The position numbers and the translations under genes are program-made. The notes beneath the pieces were generated by a model. The model saw nothing but the letters and a program-made list of their open reading frames with translations. It did no database searches and was not told the DNA's origin. Below are positions 42,525 through 52,663 of a stretch of DNA of 64,000 nt, piece by piece. The DNA is from Bacillus massilioanorexius. GTDB lineage: Bacteria; Bacillota; Bacilli; Bacillales; DSM-1321. Positions within the stretch are counted from its first letter, which is position 1, and each line of letters starts with the position of its first letter. The stretch lies in assembly GCF_902374955.1 (NCBI RefSeq), contig NZ_CABKRX010000094.1:124001-188000 (forward strand). The letters are read 5' to 3'.

Positions 42525-44582
42525 TTAAACCCATCCAAAGCCTCTAGCGATTGTTGCTACTAGGAATGTAACGACGATTGCGATACCTGTGGGAATGGCA
42601 AAGGCCATAAAAGTCCATTTTTTACTTTTTGTTTCTTTATATATATTTAATAGTGTAGTTCCGCATGGATAATGTAATAGAGAGAACAGCATCATATTTA
42701 AGGCTGTTAACCAAGTCCATCCTTGATCTAAGAAAATGTTTTTTAGTTGAGACATCTCTTCCACTTCTGTAAGTGCCCCCGTAGATAAGTAAGCCATTAA
42801 TAAAACTGGAACAACAATTTCATTCGCCGGTAGTCCAATGATAAAGGCTGCTAAAATATACCCATCCAATCCAAGTAATTGAGCAAAAGGATCAAGGAAT
42901 TGAACAAAATGCATTAATATACTTGTATCTCCAATGTGTATATTAGCCAATATCCACGTTAATATGGCTGCTGGTGCAGCAACTACTACAGCTCTTTTTA
43001 ATACTAGAATGGTTTTGTCAATACTTGCACGGACAATTGTATCAAAAAATTTTGGACGACGATAAGGAGGAAGTTCTAATGTGTAATGTGTTGGAATTCC
43101 TTTTAATGCCGTTTTTGATAATATCCATGAAACTGTCAAAGTTACAGCTACTCCGATTAACACAAACCCTATTAAAATACCAGCTGTTACAATCGTTCCT
43201 GAAACACCCGCATAACCAGCAGACATGAAGAGTGATGCCAATAGAATGAGAGTTGGCCAGCGTCCATTACAAGGAATGAAGTTGTTTGTTAGAATTGCCA
43301 ACAAACGCTCACGTGGAGATTCAATAATTCTCGTACTCATGATAGCTGCTGCATTACAGCCAAATCCCATTGCCATAGTTAATGATTGTTTACCGTGTGC
43401 TCCAGCCGCTTTAAATAATCGGTCCATATTGAATGCGACACGAGGTAAATATCCATAGTTTTCAAGCAGAGCAAACATTGGGAAAAAGATAGCCATAGGT
43501 GGCAACATCACACTAATAACCCAACCAGTTCCTCTAAATAATCCAAGAATCAAAATTCCATGCAACCATTCAGGAGCATTGAAATATTGAAATAAATCAG
43601 TTAATTTTGCTTCGATAGCATTGAAGAAATCTGCTAGTAAAGATGAAGGAACATTTGCCCCTGCAATCGTTAACCATAGCACGATTCCAAGCAGGATAAA
43701 CATGATAGGGAAGCCCCAAATTTTCGAGGTGACTATTCTATCAATTTTCTCTGTTTTCATATCTCGGCTACTTTTTGTCGTGACAACCTTTTTGGTTAAT
43801 GCTTGAGATTGTTTGTAAATACTTCCAACAATATCATCTCGAACGTTCTCGGTTGCAAGCTTTGTTGCTTTTATTGCTAATTGATCAATTTTTTCAGAAT
43901 CATGGTCTGATTTTTCTTTTAAAGTTTGTAATAGCTTATTATCTTTATCTAATAATCTAAGTGCTATCCAACGAGCAGGGAACTTATCTTGAAATAGCTC
44001 ATGTATTTCAGTTTTTAGTTCTTCAATTTGTACTTCTAGTTTTTTTGAATAAGCCATAGTATATGGTTGTACAGGGATTTTTTTTGATGCCATTTGGGCA
44101 ACAGTAAGTTGTAGCTTTTGTAACCCAACCTTGTTTCTTGCTGATATTTTTACAACGGGAACTCCTAATTTTTTTGAAAGGAGCTGATCATTAACAGATA
44201 TCCCTTTTTTAACAGCCTCATCTATTAAATTCAAACAAATGACTACATGAGGTGTCATTTCTAAAACTTGTAAGGCTAAATTAAGATTTCTTTCAATACT
44301 AGTCGCATCGAGGACGACTAGTGTTACATCTGGTTTTTCAAAAATAATATAATCTCTTGCTACTTCTTCATCCGCTGAATTTGAATAAAGTGAATACGTA
44401 CCTGGTAAATCGATAATTTCAAACTCTGTATTTTGAAAGGAATATGAACCAACTGCTTGCTCAACTGTTTTTCCAGGCCAATTCCCTGTATGCTGATTCA
44501 TACCTGTAAGGGCATTAAATAACGTACTTTTCCCGGTATTCGGATTACCTGCTAAGGCAATACGATATTTAACATTAGTCAT
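42525..44582 (-). CDS. feoB: Ferrous iron transporter B
   Basis: 685 aa. The N-terminal GTPase domain has the G1 motif AGNPNTGKST (11-20), G3 DLPG (58-61) and G4 NLID (near 118). A helical regulatory spacer spans about 165-270. The membrane part has two Gate motifs (…FRGTGWVISVMLPPMAIFFPMFALLENYGYLPRVAF…, GFGCNAAAIMSTRII…RERLLAILTNNFIPCNGRWP) and about 10 helices. The Cys of GFGCNA and IPCNGR lie on the proposed Fe2+ path. It imports Fe2+ across the cytoplasmic membrane. ATG 44582 overlaps the feoA end by 8 bases. No feoC follows. Confidence 0.96.
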   Translation of the reverse strand: MTNVKYRIALAGNPNTGKSTLFNALTGMNQHTGNWPGKTVEQAVGSYSFQNTEFEIIDLPGTYSLYSNSADEEVARDYIIFEKPDVTLVVLDATSIERNLNLALQVLEMTPHVVICLNLIDEAVKKGISVNDQLLSKKLGVPVVKISARNKVGLQKLQLTVAQMASKKIPVQPYTMAYSKKLEVQIEELKTEIHELFQDKFPARWIALRLLDKDNKLLQTLKEKSDHDSEKIDQLAIKATKLATENVRDDIVGSIYKQSQALTKKVVTTKSSRDMKTEKIDRIVTSKIWGFPIMFILLGIVLWLTIAGANVPSSLLADFFNAIEAKLTDLFQYFNAPEWLHGILILGLFRGTGWVISVMLPPMAIFFPMFALLENYGYLPRVAFNMDRLFKAAGAHGKQSLTMAMGFGCNAAAIMSTRIIESPRERLLAILTNNFIPCNGRWPTLILLASLFMSAGYAGVSGTIVTAGILIGFVLIGVAVTLTVSWILSKTALKGIPTHYTLELPPYRRPKFFDTIVRASIDKTILVLKRAVVVAAPAAILTWILANIHIGDTSILMHFVQFLDPFAQLLGLDGYILAAFIIGLPANEIVVPVLLMAYLSTGALTEVEEMSQLKNIFLDQGWTWLTALNMMLFSLLHYPCGTTLLNIYKETKSKKWTFMAFAIPTGIAIVVTFLVATIARGFGWV

Positions 44583-44832
44583 TTTCTATCACTCTTTCAC
44601 CAAAAATACTTTTACTTTCCTCTTTTCGTAAAGCAATTGTTGTGCCACTCACTCTATAGGCAACTGGGTCTCCAAGAGGACTTTTAGATAACATTTCTAC
44701 CGTAAATCCTGGTACAAATCCTAAATCTAACAATCTTCTTCGCATATTGTCATCAATATGTAATGAAGAAATGGTCATCTTTTCGCCAGGAGCTAATTCA
44801 TCAAGAGTTATTAATTTTGTCAATTTGGACAC
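44575..44832 (-). CDS. feoA: Ferrous iron transport protein A
   Basis: 85 aa, one SH3-like FeoA domain: LDELAPGEKMTISSLHIDDNMRRRLLDLGFVPGFTVEMLSKSPLGDPVAYRVSGTTIALRK (split here) shows the conserved MRRRLLDLG, P-G and GDP. FeoA is a cytosolic partner of FeoB that affects its assembly or GTPase activity. AAAGGAGGTG is 8 bases before TTG/ATG 44832. It is the first gene of the feoAB operon. I saw no clear Fur box in the 150 bases upstream; iron regulation is expected from the family but not visible. Confidence 0.93.
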   Translation of the reverse strand: MSKLTKLITLDELAPGEKMTISSLHIDDNMRRRLLDLGFVPGFTVEMLSKSPLGDPVAYRVSGTTIALRKEESKSIFGERVIEND

Positions 44833-45258
44833 CTCCTTTATTTTTTCGTATGTGTAAAAAAGTTTCCTTAGGGCAAATTTTAGTTAAGATTATTATATAG
44901 GAATGAGTGAAAAATGGGAACTAAAAATATTTAAAATTGATAAAAATTTTTTATATCATATGTTCAAAAGTGCCTATTTGTTAATTTTGAGAAATTTTAG
45001 TAATTAATTAGAAAAAAATAAAGGTTTTTCCATTTTTGTGTCGAAATGGATAGTGTGATTTATTTTTTGCGGAAGGAAAGGATGATGAATCGGGTTTAAT
45101 ATGAGGAGTTTTAGATTAGGAAAACAATGTAAAACTTCATAATTCTCATACATGGAAATAGCATGTAGAAATGTGATTTTTGTGACTTATTCATTGTTAC
45201 CTAAAAAAGCATAGTGTCCTTGAATCAATTATTTTGTAGAGAAGAAGGGGGAAAAATA
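44833..45258. other. Divergent promoter region between feoAB and opp
   Basis: 426 AT-rich bases. Both operons must start here. I found no T-box, riboswitch, convincing Fur box or hairpin; TTGATAAAAATTTTTTATAT near 44937 is only a weak palindrome. Confidence 0.5.
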
Positions 45259-46968
45259 TTGAAAAAGTCAAAATTAACACTACTTTTAGTATTAACACTC
45301 GTTTTAAGTCTATTTTTAGCAGCGTGTTCTGGTGATAAAACATCATCAGATAATAATTCTACTGAAAAGCCAAAGGAAAAAGAGCCAAAATCTGAATTGG
45401 CAGAAAATCAAGAATTGCGTGTACTTGAATCTTCAGAAATTCCATCAATGGATAGTGCAATGGCACAAGATGAAGTATCTTTCACGATGTTAGCTAGTAC
45501 GCAAGAGGGATTATACATTCAAGATGCAGAAAGTAAACTTATCCCAGGTGTAGCGGAGGGTGAGCCTGAAGCAAATGCAGAGGGAACTGAATTCACAGTA
45601 AAAATTAAACAAGGTCTTACTTGGGCTAATGGTGAACCATTAACTGCTAAAGATTTTGTATTCTCTTGGAAACGTGCAGTTGATCCTAAAACAGCTTCTC
45701 CATATGGTCCTTATATGATGAATGGAAAGCTAAAAGGAGCACAAGCAATCACTGATAATGCAGCTGCTAAAAAACCTTATAATATAGATGATTTAGGTGT
45801 ACAGGCAGTGGATGATAACACATTAAAAGTTACAATGGAAAAACCAATGACTGTTGAATTCTTTAAAGGATTAATGGCTTTTGGAACATTCATGCCTCAA
45901 AATGAAAAATTCGTAACTGAACAAGGTGCGAAATTTGCTACAACTGCTGCTTCATCATTATCAAATGGACCATTCAAATTAACTGAATGGGAAGGTCCAA
46001 CAGCTACAAAGTGGGTTATCGAAAAGAATGATAAATATCATGGAGCTAAAGATGTAGTGCTTACAAAAATTTCTTTTAACGTAGTTAAAGATCCGCAAAC
46101 TTCTGTAAACTTAATCGAAACTGGTGAAGCAGATATTAGTGGAAAACTTGCATCTGATATCGTACCTCAATATGAGGGAGATGAAAGAATGATAAGTTGG
46201 TTAGATCCAAGTGTTTTCTGGTTAAAAATGAATCAAAAGAATAACCCTGCTTTGAAAAACTTAAACATTCGTAAAGCGATTGCGATGGGCTTCAATAAAG
46301 AGGATCTTGCTACAAACGTATTAAATAACGGATCTATTCCTGCTAACTATGCAGTTCCTTCCGATTTTGTAAAAGATGAGAATGGTAAGGATTTCCGCGA
46401 TGCGAATGGAGATATGCTTACTTATAACGTTGAAGAAGCGAAAAAAGCTTGGGAAGCTGGTTTAAAAGAATTAGGTAAATCAGAAGTAGAAATTAGATAT
46501 TTAGGTGGAGACACTGAAACATCTAAAAAAATCGACCAATATATGAAGAATCAGTTAGAAACTAATCTTAAAGGCTTAAAAATCAAGTTAGAGAGTGTAC
46601 CATTTGCAGTTCGTCTAGATCGTGATGTTAAACAAGATTATGATCTTCAAGCAGCAGGTTGGGGACCTGACTATTTAGACCCAATTTCATTCTCTGATCT
46701 TTGGATTACAGATGGCGGAAATAACAAAATGAGTTATTCTAACCCAGAGTATGACAAATTGATTAAAGAATCTCAAAATACATCAGATCAAGCTAAGCGT
46801 TGGGAAGCGCTTCAAAAAGCTGAAAAAATCCTACTTGAAGAGGATGCAGCTATTGCGCCGATTTATCAACGTGCAGCTAATATGCTGGTAAATCCAAAAG
46901 TACAAGGATTTAACCATCATGGTGTTGGACCAAATCATAGCTTCCAATTCATGTCTATGGCGAAATAA
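45259..46968 (+). CDS. oppA: Oligopeptide ABC transporter, substrate-binding lipoprotein
   Basis: 569 aa from TTG 45259 (AAGGGGGAA upstream; the frame is open to 45214 without a ribosome site). The signal peptide ends in lipobox LFLAAC near residue 22. The solute-binding family 5 body includes GLTWANGEPLTAKDFVFSWKRAVDPKT, KYHGAKDVVLTKISFNVVKDPQTS, NIRKAIAMGFNKEDLATNV and QAAGWGPDYLDPISFSDLW. It captures oligopeptides outside the membrane for OppBCDF. A gap of about 110 bases separates it from oppB, as in other opp operons where oppA is made in excess. Opp substrates in Bacillus include nutrient and signalling peptides. Confidence 0.95.
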   Translation: MKKSKLTLLLVLTLVLSLFLAACSGDKTSSDNNSTEKPKEKEPKSELAENQELRVLESSEIPSMDSAMAQDEVSFTMLASTQEGLYIQDAESKLIPGVAEGEPEANAEGTEFTVKIKQGLTWANGEPLTAKDFVFSWKRAVDPKTASPYGPYMMNGKLKGAQAITDNAAAKKPYNIDDLGVQAVDDNTLKVTMEKPMTVEFFKGLMAFGTFMPQNEKFVTEQGAKFATTAASSLSNGPFKLTEWEGPTATKWVIEKNDKYHGAKDVVLTKISFNVVKDPQTSVNLIETGEADISGKLASDIVPQYEGDERMISWLDPSVFWLKMNQKNNPALKNLNIRKAIAMGFNKEDLATNVLNNGSIPANYAVPSDFVKDENGKDFRDANGDMLTYNVEEAKKAWEAGLKELGKSEVEIRYLGGDTETSKKIDQYMKNQLETNLKGLKIKLESVPFAVRLDRDVKQDYDLQAAGWGPDYLDPISFSDLWITDGGNNKMSYSNPEYDKLIKESQNTSDQAKRWEALQKAEKILLEEDAAIAPIYQRAANMLVNPKVQGFNHHGVGPNHSFQFMSMAK

Positions 46969-47079
46969 TATTAAAAAATGTCTTAAACATTTTTACAAAG
47001 AGAGTATATGAAAATATACTCTCTTTTCCCCTTGGGAAAAATATCAAATAGAAAATTTATCAAATTAGGAGGTGCGGTT

Positions 47080-48009
47080 TTGGCAAAATATGTAGTTAAA
47101 CGTATTATTTATATGTTCATTACACTCTTTTTGATTGCTTCTCTTACTTTCTTCCTCATGAAAATCATTCCAGGAACACCCTTTAGTAATGCTAATAAAT
47201 TGAATGCCGCACAATTACAAATTATGAAGGATAAATACGGACTTGATGAACCTGTCCCAGTGCAATATATGAAATATATGTTGAATGTAGCACAAGGGGA
47301 TTTAGGTAATTCTTTTCAGTTTAATAATGTTCCGGTTACAGACATTATTGGTGACTTAATAGGACCTTCAGCGCAATTAGGATTTCAAGCAATGTTTTTC
47401 GGCACAATTGTCGGCATATTTTTAGGTTTACTAGCAGCTTTATATCAAAACACATGGGTTGATTATACATCAACATTTCTAGCTGTTTTAGGGAAATCGG
47501 TTCCTAGTTTTGTATTTGCAGGTCTACTTCAGTACTTTATAGGTGTTAAATTAGGATTGCTTCCTGTGGCTTTTTGGCGAGGCTTTGAATATACCATTAT
47601 GCCAACTATTGCATTATCCTTGTTTCCAATCTCAATTGCAGCCCGTTTTATGCGGACAGAGCTCATAGAAGTGTTAAATTCAGATTATATTACACTTGCT
47701 AAAGCGAAAGGAGCTAGTGGATTTCAAATATCAGTAAAGCATGCATTAAGAAATGCGCTCATTCCTGTAATCACTGTTTTGGGTCCTTTAATGGTTTCAT
47801 TGATGACAGGTTCATTGGTAATTGAAAAAATATTTGCAGTTCCAGGGATAGGTGAACAATTTGTAAAAGCCATTCAAGTAAATGATTATCCTGTCATTAT
47901 GGGAACGAATCTTCTTTTTGCCGCATTATTTGTATTTGTTACATTAATCGTCGATTTATTATACGGATTAATTGATCCAAGAATTAGAGTGGCAGGTGGG
48001 AAAAAATAA
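47080..48009 (+). CDS. oppB: Oligopeptide ABC transporter permease
   Basis: 309 aa from TTG 47080, with TTAGGAGGT 7 bases upstream; a longer frame to ATG 47008 lacks a site. Six helices; the N-terminal KYVVKRIIYMFITLFLIASLTFFLMKIIPG and the EAA loop LAKAKGASGFQISVKHALRNALIPVITVLG are typical of OppB/DppB. It forms the membrane channel with OppC. The stop overlaps the oppC start by one base (TAATG), showing translational coupling. Confidence 0.95.
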   Translation: MAKYVVKRIIYMFITLFLIASLTFFLMKIIPGTPFSNANKLNAAQLQIMKDKYGLDEPVPVQYMKYMLNVAQGDLGNSFQFNNVPVTDIIGDLIGPSAQLGFQAMFFGTIVGIFLGLLAALYQNTWVDYTSTFLAVLGKSVPSFVFAGLLQYFIGVKLGLLPVAFWRGFEYTIMPTIALSLFPISIAARFMRTELIEVLNSDYITLAKAKGASGFQISVKHALRNALIPVITVLGPLMVSLMTGSLVIEKIFAVPGIGEQFVKAIQVNDYPVIMGTNLLFAALFVFVTLIVDLLYGLIDPRIRVAGGKK

Positions 48010-49043
48010 TGGCGAATATTGAGATGAAGATTCCGAAAGATAAATTTCAGTCGATTCCAAGAGATTACAAGAGTAGTGAAGTGATCAATAAGCCAAGCTT
48101 GAATTTTTGGCAGGATGCCTGGTTGCGAATTCGCAAAAATAAAGGAGCCATCGTAAGTATTGTTATCTTGCTACTTATTATCATTATGGCTTTTGTTGGG
48201 CCGCTTATAAGTGGAAAAGACGGAAACGTACAAAATGTTAAGTATTCCAATTTACCAGCTAAGATTCCAGTTCTTGAAAACATTCATTGGTTACCATTTG
48301 ATGGGACAATGGTGAATAAAGCAGGTAAGGAAATGGATATGTACCAAGTAAAAAAGGTCCCCGAAGGTGAATATTATTGGTTTGGTACAGATGCTTTAGG
48401 GCGTGATTTATTTACTCGTCTTTGGAAAGGTACGCAAATATCTCTTTATATTGCTTTTTTAGCAGCGCTTATTGATATGGTCATTGGAGTTGCTTATGGG
48501 GCAATATCTGGATATTTTGGGGGTCGTTTAGATAATATTATGCAAAGAATAACAGAGGTTCTTATCGGTATCCCTAACTTGGTTGTAGTCGTTCTCATGA
48601 TACTCGTTCTTGAACCTGGTATTCTTTCCATAACAATCGCTTTATCTATTACGGGTTGGGTTACAATGGCTCGTGTAGTTAGAGCGCAAACATTAAAGTT
48701 AAAGGAACAGGAATTTGTTTTAGCTTCTAAGACATTAGGAAACTCAAATGCTAAGATTATTTTTAAACATCTCATTCCAAACTTAACGGGAGTTATCATT
48801 ATAAATACGATGTTTACGATTCCAAGTGCTATCTTTTTTGAAGCATTTTTAAGTTTCATAGGTTTAGGATTAGTTCCGCCGGCGGCATCGTTAGGGACGT
48901 TAATTGATGAAGGAATGAAAGCCATATTAATTTATCCACATCTATTAATATTTCCTGCGATTGCTATTAGTTTGATAATGATTTGTTTTAATTTAGTCGC
49001 TGACGGTTTACGTGATGCACTAGATCCAAAAATGCGTGATTAA
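48009..49043 (+). CDS. oppC: Oligopeptide ABC transporter permease
   Basis: 344 aa. An N-terminal segment has SLNFWQDAWLRIRKNKGAIVSIVILLLIIIMAFVGPLISG (first helix), followed by a roughly 70-residue external loop. The permease core includes WFGTDALGRDLFTRLWKGTQISL and the EAA loop LASKTLGNSNAKIIFKHLIPNLTGVI. The GTDxxGRD motif is diagnostic for OppC/DppC. It pairs with OppB in the peptide channel. The start is ATG 48009, coupled to oppB; the next gene begins 14 bases after its stop. Confidence 0.95.
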   Translation: MANIEMKIPKDKFQSIPRDYKSSEVINKPSLNFWQDAWLRIRKNKGAIVSIVILLLIIIMAFVGPLISGKDGNVQNVKYSNLPAKIPVLENIHWLPFDGTMVNKAGKEMDMYQVKKVPEGEYYWFGTDALGRDLFTRLWKGTQISLYIAFLAALIDMVIGVAYGAISGYFGGRLDNIMQRITEVLIGIPNLVVVVLMILVLEPGILSITIALSITGWVTMARVVRAQTLKLKEQEFVLASKTLGNSNAKIIFKHLIPNLTGVIIINTMFTIPSAIFFEAFLSFIGLGLVPPAASLGTLIDEGMKAILIYPHLLIFPAIAISLIMICFNLVADGLRDALDPKMRD

Positions 49044-49057
49044 GGTAGGTGAATACA

Positions 49058-50101
49058 ATGAAAAGTATATTACAAGTAAAGGATTTACAAGTTTCATTTA
49101 ATACATTTGCGGGAGAAGTTCAGGCTATACGAGGAGTAAGTTTTGACTTAATGAAGGGTGAAACACTTGCCATTGTTGGTGAATCAGGATCAGGGAAATC
49201 GGTCACTACAAAAACTATTATGCGTCTGTTGCCACAGACAAATTCTATCATTAAAAATGGCGAAATCCTTTTTAATGGAAAAGATCTTTCTAAACTATCA
49301 GAACGTGAGATGCAAAAAATTCGAGGGAAAGATATTTCGATGATTTTTCAGGATCCGATGACTTCTTTGAATCCAACGATGAAGGTTGGTAAGCAGATTA
49401 TGGAGCCGATTATTAAACATCACAAATTAAGTAAGGTAGAAGCAAAGCAAAGAACGATTAAACTATTACAGCTTGTTGGCATTCCTAATCCAGAACAACG
49501 GTTTGAGCAGTACCCTCATCAATTTTCTGGTGGAATGAGACAGCGTGTCGTTATTGCGATTGCACTCGCTTGTAATCCGCAAGTTTTAATTGCAGATGAA
49601 CCTACAACAGCACTTGATGTCACTATTCAAGCTCAAATATTAGAACTTATGAAGTCGTTACAAAAGAGAACGAATACAAGTATTATTTTCATTACCCATG
49701 ATCTAGGGGTAGTTGCCAATGTCGCAGACCGGGTTGCAGTAATGTATGGTGGCAAAATTGTTGAAATTGGAACCGTAGATGAAATTTTCTATAATCCACA
49801 ACATCCGTATACTTGGGGACTTATAAGTTCAATGCCTGATTTGGATTCTCGAGGAACAGAATTATATGCAATACCTGGAACGCCTCCGAATTTACTACAT
49901 CCACCAAAAGGAGATGCATTTGCAGCTCGTAATGAATATGCCATGCAAATAGATTTAGAAGAAGAACCACCGATGTTCAAGGTTTCTGAAACGCATTATG
50001 CGGCTACATGGTTACTTCATTCAGATGCACCAGAGGTTGTACCACCTGAAACGGTTTTAAAGAGAAAAAAATACTTCCTCTCATTAAAAGGAGGACGATA
50101 A
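49058..50101 (+). CDS. oppD: Oligopeptide ABC transporter ATPase
   Basis: 347 aa from ATG 49058 (AAGGTAGGTG upstream). Walker A GESGSGKS near 37, signature SGGMRQR near 155, Walker B VLIADEPTTALDVT near 175 and H-loop ITHDLG near 208. The C-terminal oligopeptide/dipeptide extension has PYTWGLISSMPDLDSRG and AIPGTPPNLLHPPKGDAFAARN. The usual Cys cluster that binds Fe-S in many OppD proteins is absent here, where AFAARNEYAMQ stands in place of a Cys-rich segment. It energises peptide import with OppF. Confidence 0.95.
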   Translation: MKSILQVKDLQVSFNTFAGEVQAIRGVSFDLMKGETLAIVGESGSGKSVTTKTIMRLLPQTNSIIKNGEILFNGKDLSKLSEREMQKIRGKDISMIFQDPMTSLNPTMKVGKQIMEPIIKHHKLSKVEAKQRTIKLLQLVGIPNPEQRFEQYPHQFSGGMRQRVVIAIALACNPQVLIADEPTTALDVTIQAQILELMKSLQKRTNTSIIFITHDLGVVANVADRVAVMYGGKIVEIGTVDEIFYNPQHPYTWGLISSMPDLDSRGTELYAIPGTPPNLLHPPKGDAFAARNEYAMQIDLEEEPPMFKVSETHYAATWLLHSDAPEVVPPETVLKRKKYFLSLKGGR

Positions 50102-50102
50102 T

Positions 50103-51050
50103 ATGACTGAAAGAAAGGTTTTGCTTGAAGTAAAAAATTTAAAGCAATATTTTAACGCAGGAAAATTGAATATGGTGAAAGCAGTAGATGATGTATCCTT
50201 TTTCATTTATGAAGGTGAAACACTGGGATTGGTCGGTGAGTCTGGATGTGGCAAATCAACAACTGGTAGAACGATAATTCGATTATATGAAGCAACAGGT
50301 GGAGAAGTATTGTTTCGAGGGAAAAATGTTCATGGAAAGAAATCTAAAGCGGAACTAAAGGAATTTAATCACAAAATGCAAATGATTTTTCAGGACCCCT
50401 ATGCTTCTTTAAACCCACGAATGAAAGTAAGTGATGTAATTGCTGAAGGTATCGATATCCACGGTCTAGCCACAACGAAGCAAGAACGTATGGAAAAAGT
50501 GTATCAATTATTAGAAACTGTAGGTTTAAACAAGGAACATGCCAATCGATATCCACATGAATTTTCTGGTGGACAAAGACAAAGAATTGGGATAGCTCGG
50601 GCTTTAGCCGTACAACCAGATTTTATTATTGCTGATGAACCAATATCTGCCCTCGATGTGTCCATTCAAGCCCAGGTTGTTAACTTAATGAAAAAGTTGC
50701 AACAAGAAAAAGGATTAACTTATTTATTTATTGCTCATGATTTATCGATGGTGAAATATATAAGCGATCGAATTGGTGTTATGTATTTTGGCAAAATTGT
50801 TGAATTAACTACGAGTGAAGAATTATACAAAAATCCACTACATCCTTACACAAAATCATTATTATCTGCTATACCTCAACCAGACCCAGTAAGTGAACGT
50901 TTAAGAAAACGAATCACCTATAACCCTTCTATGCATCAGTATAGTCAAGATGAAGAAGTTAAAATGCGTGAAGTAAATCCTGGCCATTTTGTATTGTGTT
51001 CAGAGAAAGAGTACAAACAATATCAAGTTGAAGTTGCGGCTGTGAAATAA
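50103..51050 (+). CDS. oppF: Oligopeptide ABC transporter ATPase
   Basis: 315 aa. Walker A GESGCGKST near 43, signature SGGQRQR near 157, Walker B IIADEPISALDVS near 177 and H-loop IAHDLSMVKY near 210. The C-terminus (…HPYTKSLLSAIPQPDP…) has the oligopeptide transporter extension but few Cys. It starts 1 base after the oppD stop, with AAGGAGGACG as the ribosome site. It completes the oppABCDF operon, which ends at the long hairpin 51171-51243. Confidence 0.95.
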   Translation: MTERKVLLEVKNLKQYFNAGKLNMVKAVDDVSFFIYEGETLGLVGESGCGKSTTGRTIIRLYEATGGEVLFRGKNVHGKKSKAELKEFNHKMQMIFQDPYASLNPRMKVSDVIAEGIDIHGLATTKQERMEKVYQLLETVGLNKEHANRYPHEFSGGQRQRIGIARALAVQPDFIIADEPISALDVSIQAQVVNLMKKLQQEKGLTYLFIAHDLSMVKYISDRIGVMYFGKIVELTTSEELYKNPLHPYTKSLLSAIPQPDPVSERLRKRITYNPSMHQYSQDEEVKMREVNPGHFVLCSEKEYKQYQVEVAAVK

Positions 51051-51170
51051 ATCGCATTTAAAGAGATGGTTACTTCCACAAAAAGAAAAAGCTTAGTGGA
51101 AATTCTAGAGGCTCAAGCTGAACAATCGAACTAATTGGAGTTGAATTTTCAATAATGAAGTAAAAATAAC

Positions 51171-51243
51171 GAGAGAGGTTGGATCTAGTTGTTGATGAAT
51201 GTATAGTTTGAATCAACAGTTCTAGTAACAAACTCTCTTTTAA
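51171..51243 (+). terminator. Long imperfect terminator hairpin of the opp operon
   Basis: GAGAGAGGTTGGATCTAG-TTGTTGAT (51171-51196) pairs imperfectly with ATCAACAGTTCTAGTAACAAACTCTC (51212-51237), followed by TTTT. The 51051-51352 gap holds nothing else that I could identify. Confidence 0.65.
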
Positions 51244-51352
51244 CATGCAAAAAAAGAAAGGTATTGTTGAAAAATTACTATACTAAATCATATAAGATTT
51301 CACATTACAATGATACAATTAGATAGAATATTTAGTTTAGGAGTGGTAAGTA

Positions 51353-52585
51353 ATGAGTAATTTCGAACAAAATTTAGAAAAATACGCTGAACTCGCTGTA
51401 AAAGTTGGAGTGAATGTTCAAAAAGGACAAACGCTTGTTATAAGAACAACTTTAGAAGGTGCTGAATTGGTAAGAGTTATTACAAAAAAGGCATATGAAG
51501 CAGGTGCTCATAATGTTATTGTGCAATGGAGCGATGACGCGATCACACGCTTAAGATATGAACATGCAGGTGATGAAGTCTTTAAAGAATACCCAGTTCA
51601 TCAAGCTAATGAAACGAATGAATTGGCTGAACAAGGCGCTTCATTCTTATCCGTAATTTCTTCATCGCCTGATTTATTAAAAGGAATTGATTTAGAACGT
51701 TTAGCGAATAGTCAAAAGGCTTCTGGTCAAGCACTAAGCAAATTCAGACAAATTATGCAAGCAGATAAAGTATGCTGGTCAATTGTAGCTGTTCCTTCGC
51801 AAAGCTGGGCAGATATGGTATTCCCAGAAGCAGCGAAAGAAGAGCGCATCGAATTATTGTGGGATGCTATATTTAAAGCGACTCGTATCGATTTGGATAA
51901 TCCGGTTGAAGCTTGGAAAAAACATGATGAATCTTTACATACAAAAGTAGATTATTTAAACGAGAAGCACTATAAAAAGCTACATTACAGAGCACCTGGA
52001 ACAGATTTAACCGTGGAACTTCCAGAAAAACATATTTGGTGTGGTGCAGGTAGCATCAGTGAGGCTGGCGTTGAATTCATGGCAAATATGCCGACAGAAG
52101 AAGTGTTTTCAATGCCATTAAAAACAGGTGTGAATGGAGTAGTATCTAGTACAAAACCTTTAAGCTATGGTGGTAACATTATTGATAAATTTACATTGAC
52201 TTTTGAAAATGGACGCATTGTGGATGCGAAAGCTGAAGTAGGCGAAGAAGTGTTAAAAGGATTAATTGCAACTGACGAAGGTTCGCATTACTTAGGTGAG
52301 GTGGCATTAGTCCCTCATCATTCTCCTATATCTGAATCAAATATTTTATATTATAATACATTATTTGATGAAAATGCGTCGAACCACTTAGCAATTGGAA
52401 GTGCGTATGCATTTAATTTAGACGGTGGTAAAACAATGACTCGTGAAGAATTAAATGAAAATGGTGCAAATGAAAGTATAACACATGTTGATTTCATGAT
52501 TGGTTCTGATCAAATGGATATAGATGGAATAGCGGAAGATGGTAAAGCTGAACCGATATTTAGAAAAGGAAATTGGGCATTTTAA
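51353..52585 (+). CDS. M29 family aminopeptidase (AmpS/PepS-like)
   Basis: 410 aa, the standard length. Family features: LAVKVGVNVQKGQTLVIRTTLEGAELVR near 12; the metal-binding IWCGAGSISEAGVEFMANMPTEEVFSMP near 230, in which two Glu ligate Co/Zn; GSHYLGEVALVPHHSPIS near 320 (Glu, His, His); NHLAIGSAYAF; and the C-terminal THVDFMIGSDQMDIDG (His, Asp). The metallo-exopeptidase frees N-terminal residues from peptides in the cytoplasm. Its place just after the opp operon fits breakdown of imported peptides, though it has its own promoter after the opp terminator. GGAGTGGTAAG precedes ATG 51353. Confidence 0.94.
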   Translation: MSNFEQNLEKYAELAVKVGVNVQKGQTLVIRTTLEGAELVRVITKKAYEAGAHNVIVQWSDDAITRLRYEHAGDEVFKEYPVHQANETNELAEQGASFLSVISSSPDLLKGIDLERLANSQKASGQALSKFRQIMQADKVCWSIVAVPSQSWADMVFPEAAKEERIELLWDAIFKATRIDLDNPVEAWKKHDESLHTKVDYLNEKHYKKLHYRAPGTDLTVELPEKHIWCGAGSISEAGVEFMANMPTEEVFSMPLKTGVNGVVSSTKPLSYGGNIIDKFTLTFENGRIVDAKAEVGEEVLKGLIATDEGSHYLGEVALVPHHSPISESNILYYNTLFDENASNHLAIGSAYAFNLDGGKTMTREELNENGANESITHVDFMIGSDQMDIDGIAEDGKAEPIFRKGNWAF

Positions 52586-52663
52586 ATTAATTTGAATGAA
52601 AAAAATGACAATTTATTATATTTTCAGTACAATAAAAAAGATTGTACAATTAACTTAATATCA

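Noticed and set aside
44833..45258. Fur box or T-box in the feo-opp gap
   Set aside because: Only a weak AT palindrome was seen; neither the 19-bp Fur pattern nor the T-box TGGNACCGCG element is present.
52627..52647. GTACAAT/ATTGTAC inverted repeat as a separate regulatory element
   Set aside because: It most likely is a short terminator of the aminopeptidase gene just before the riboswitch; the stem is too short to say more.
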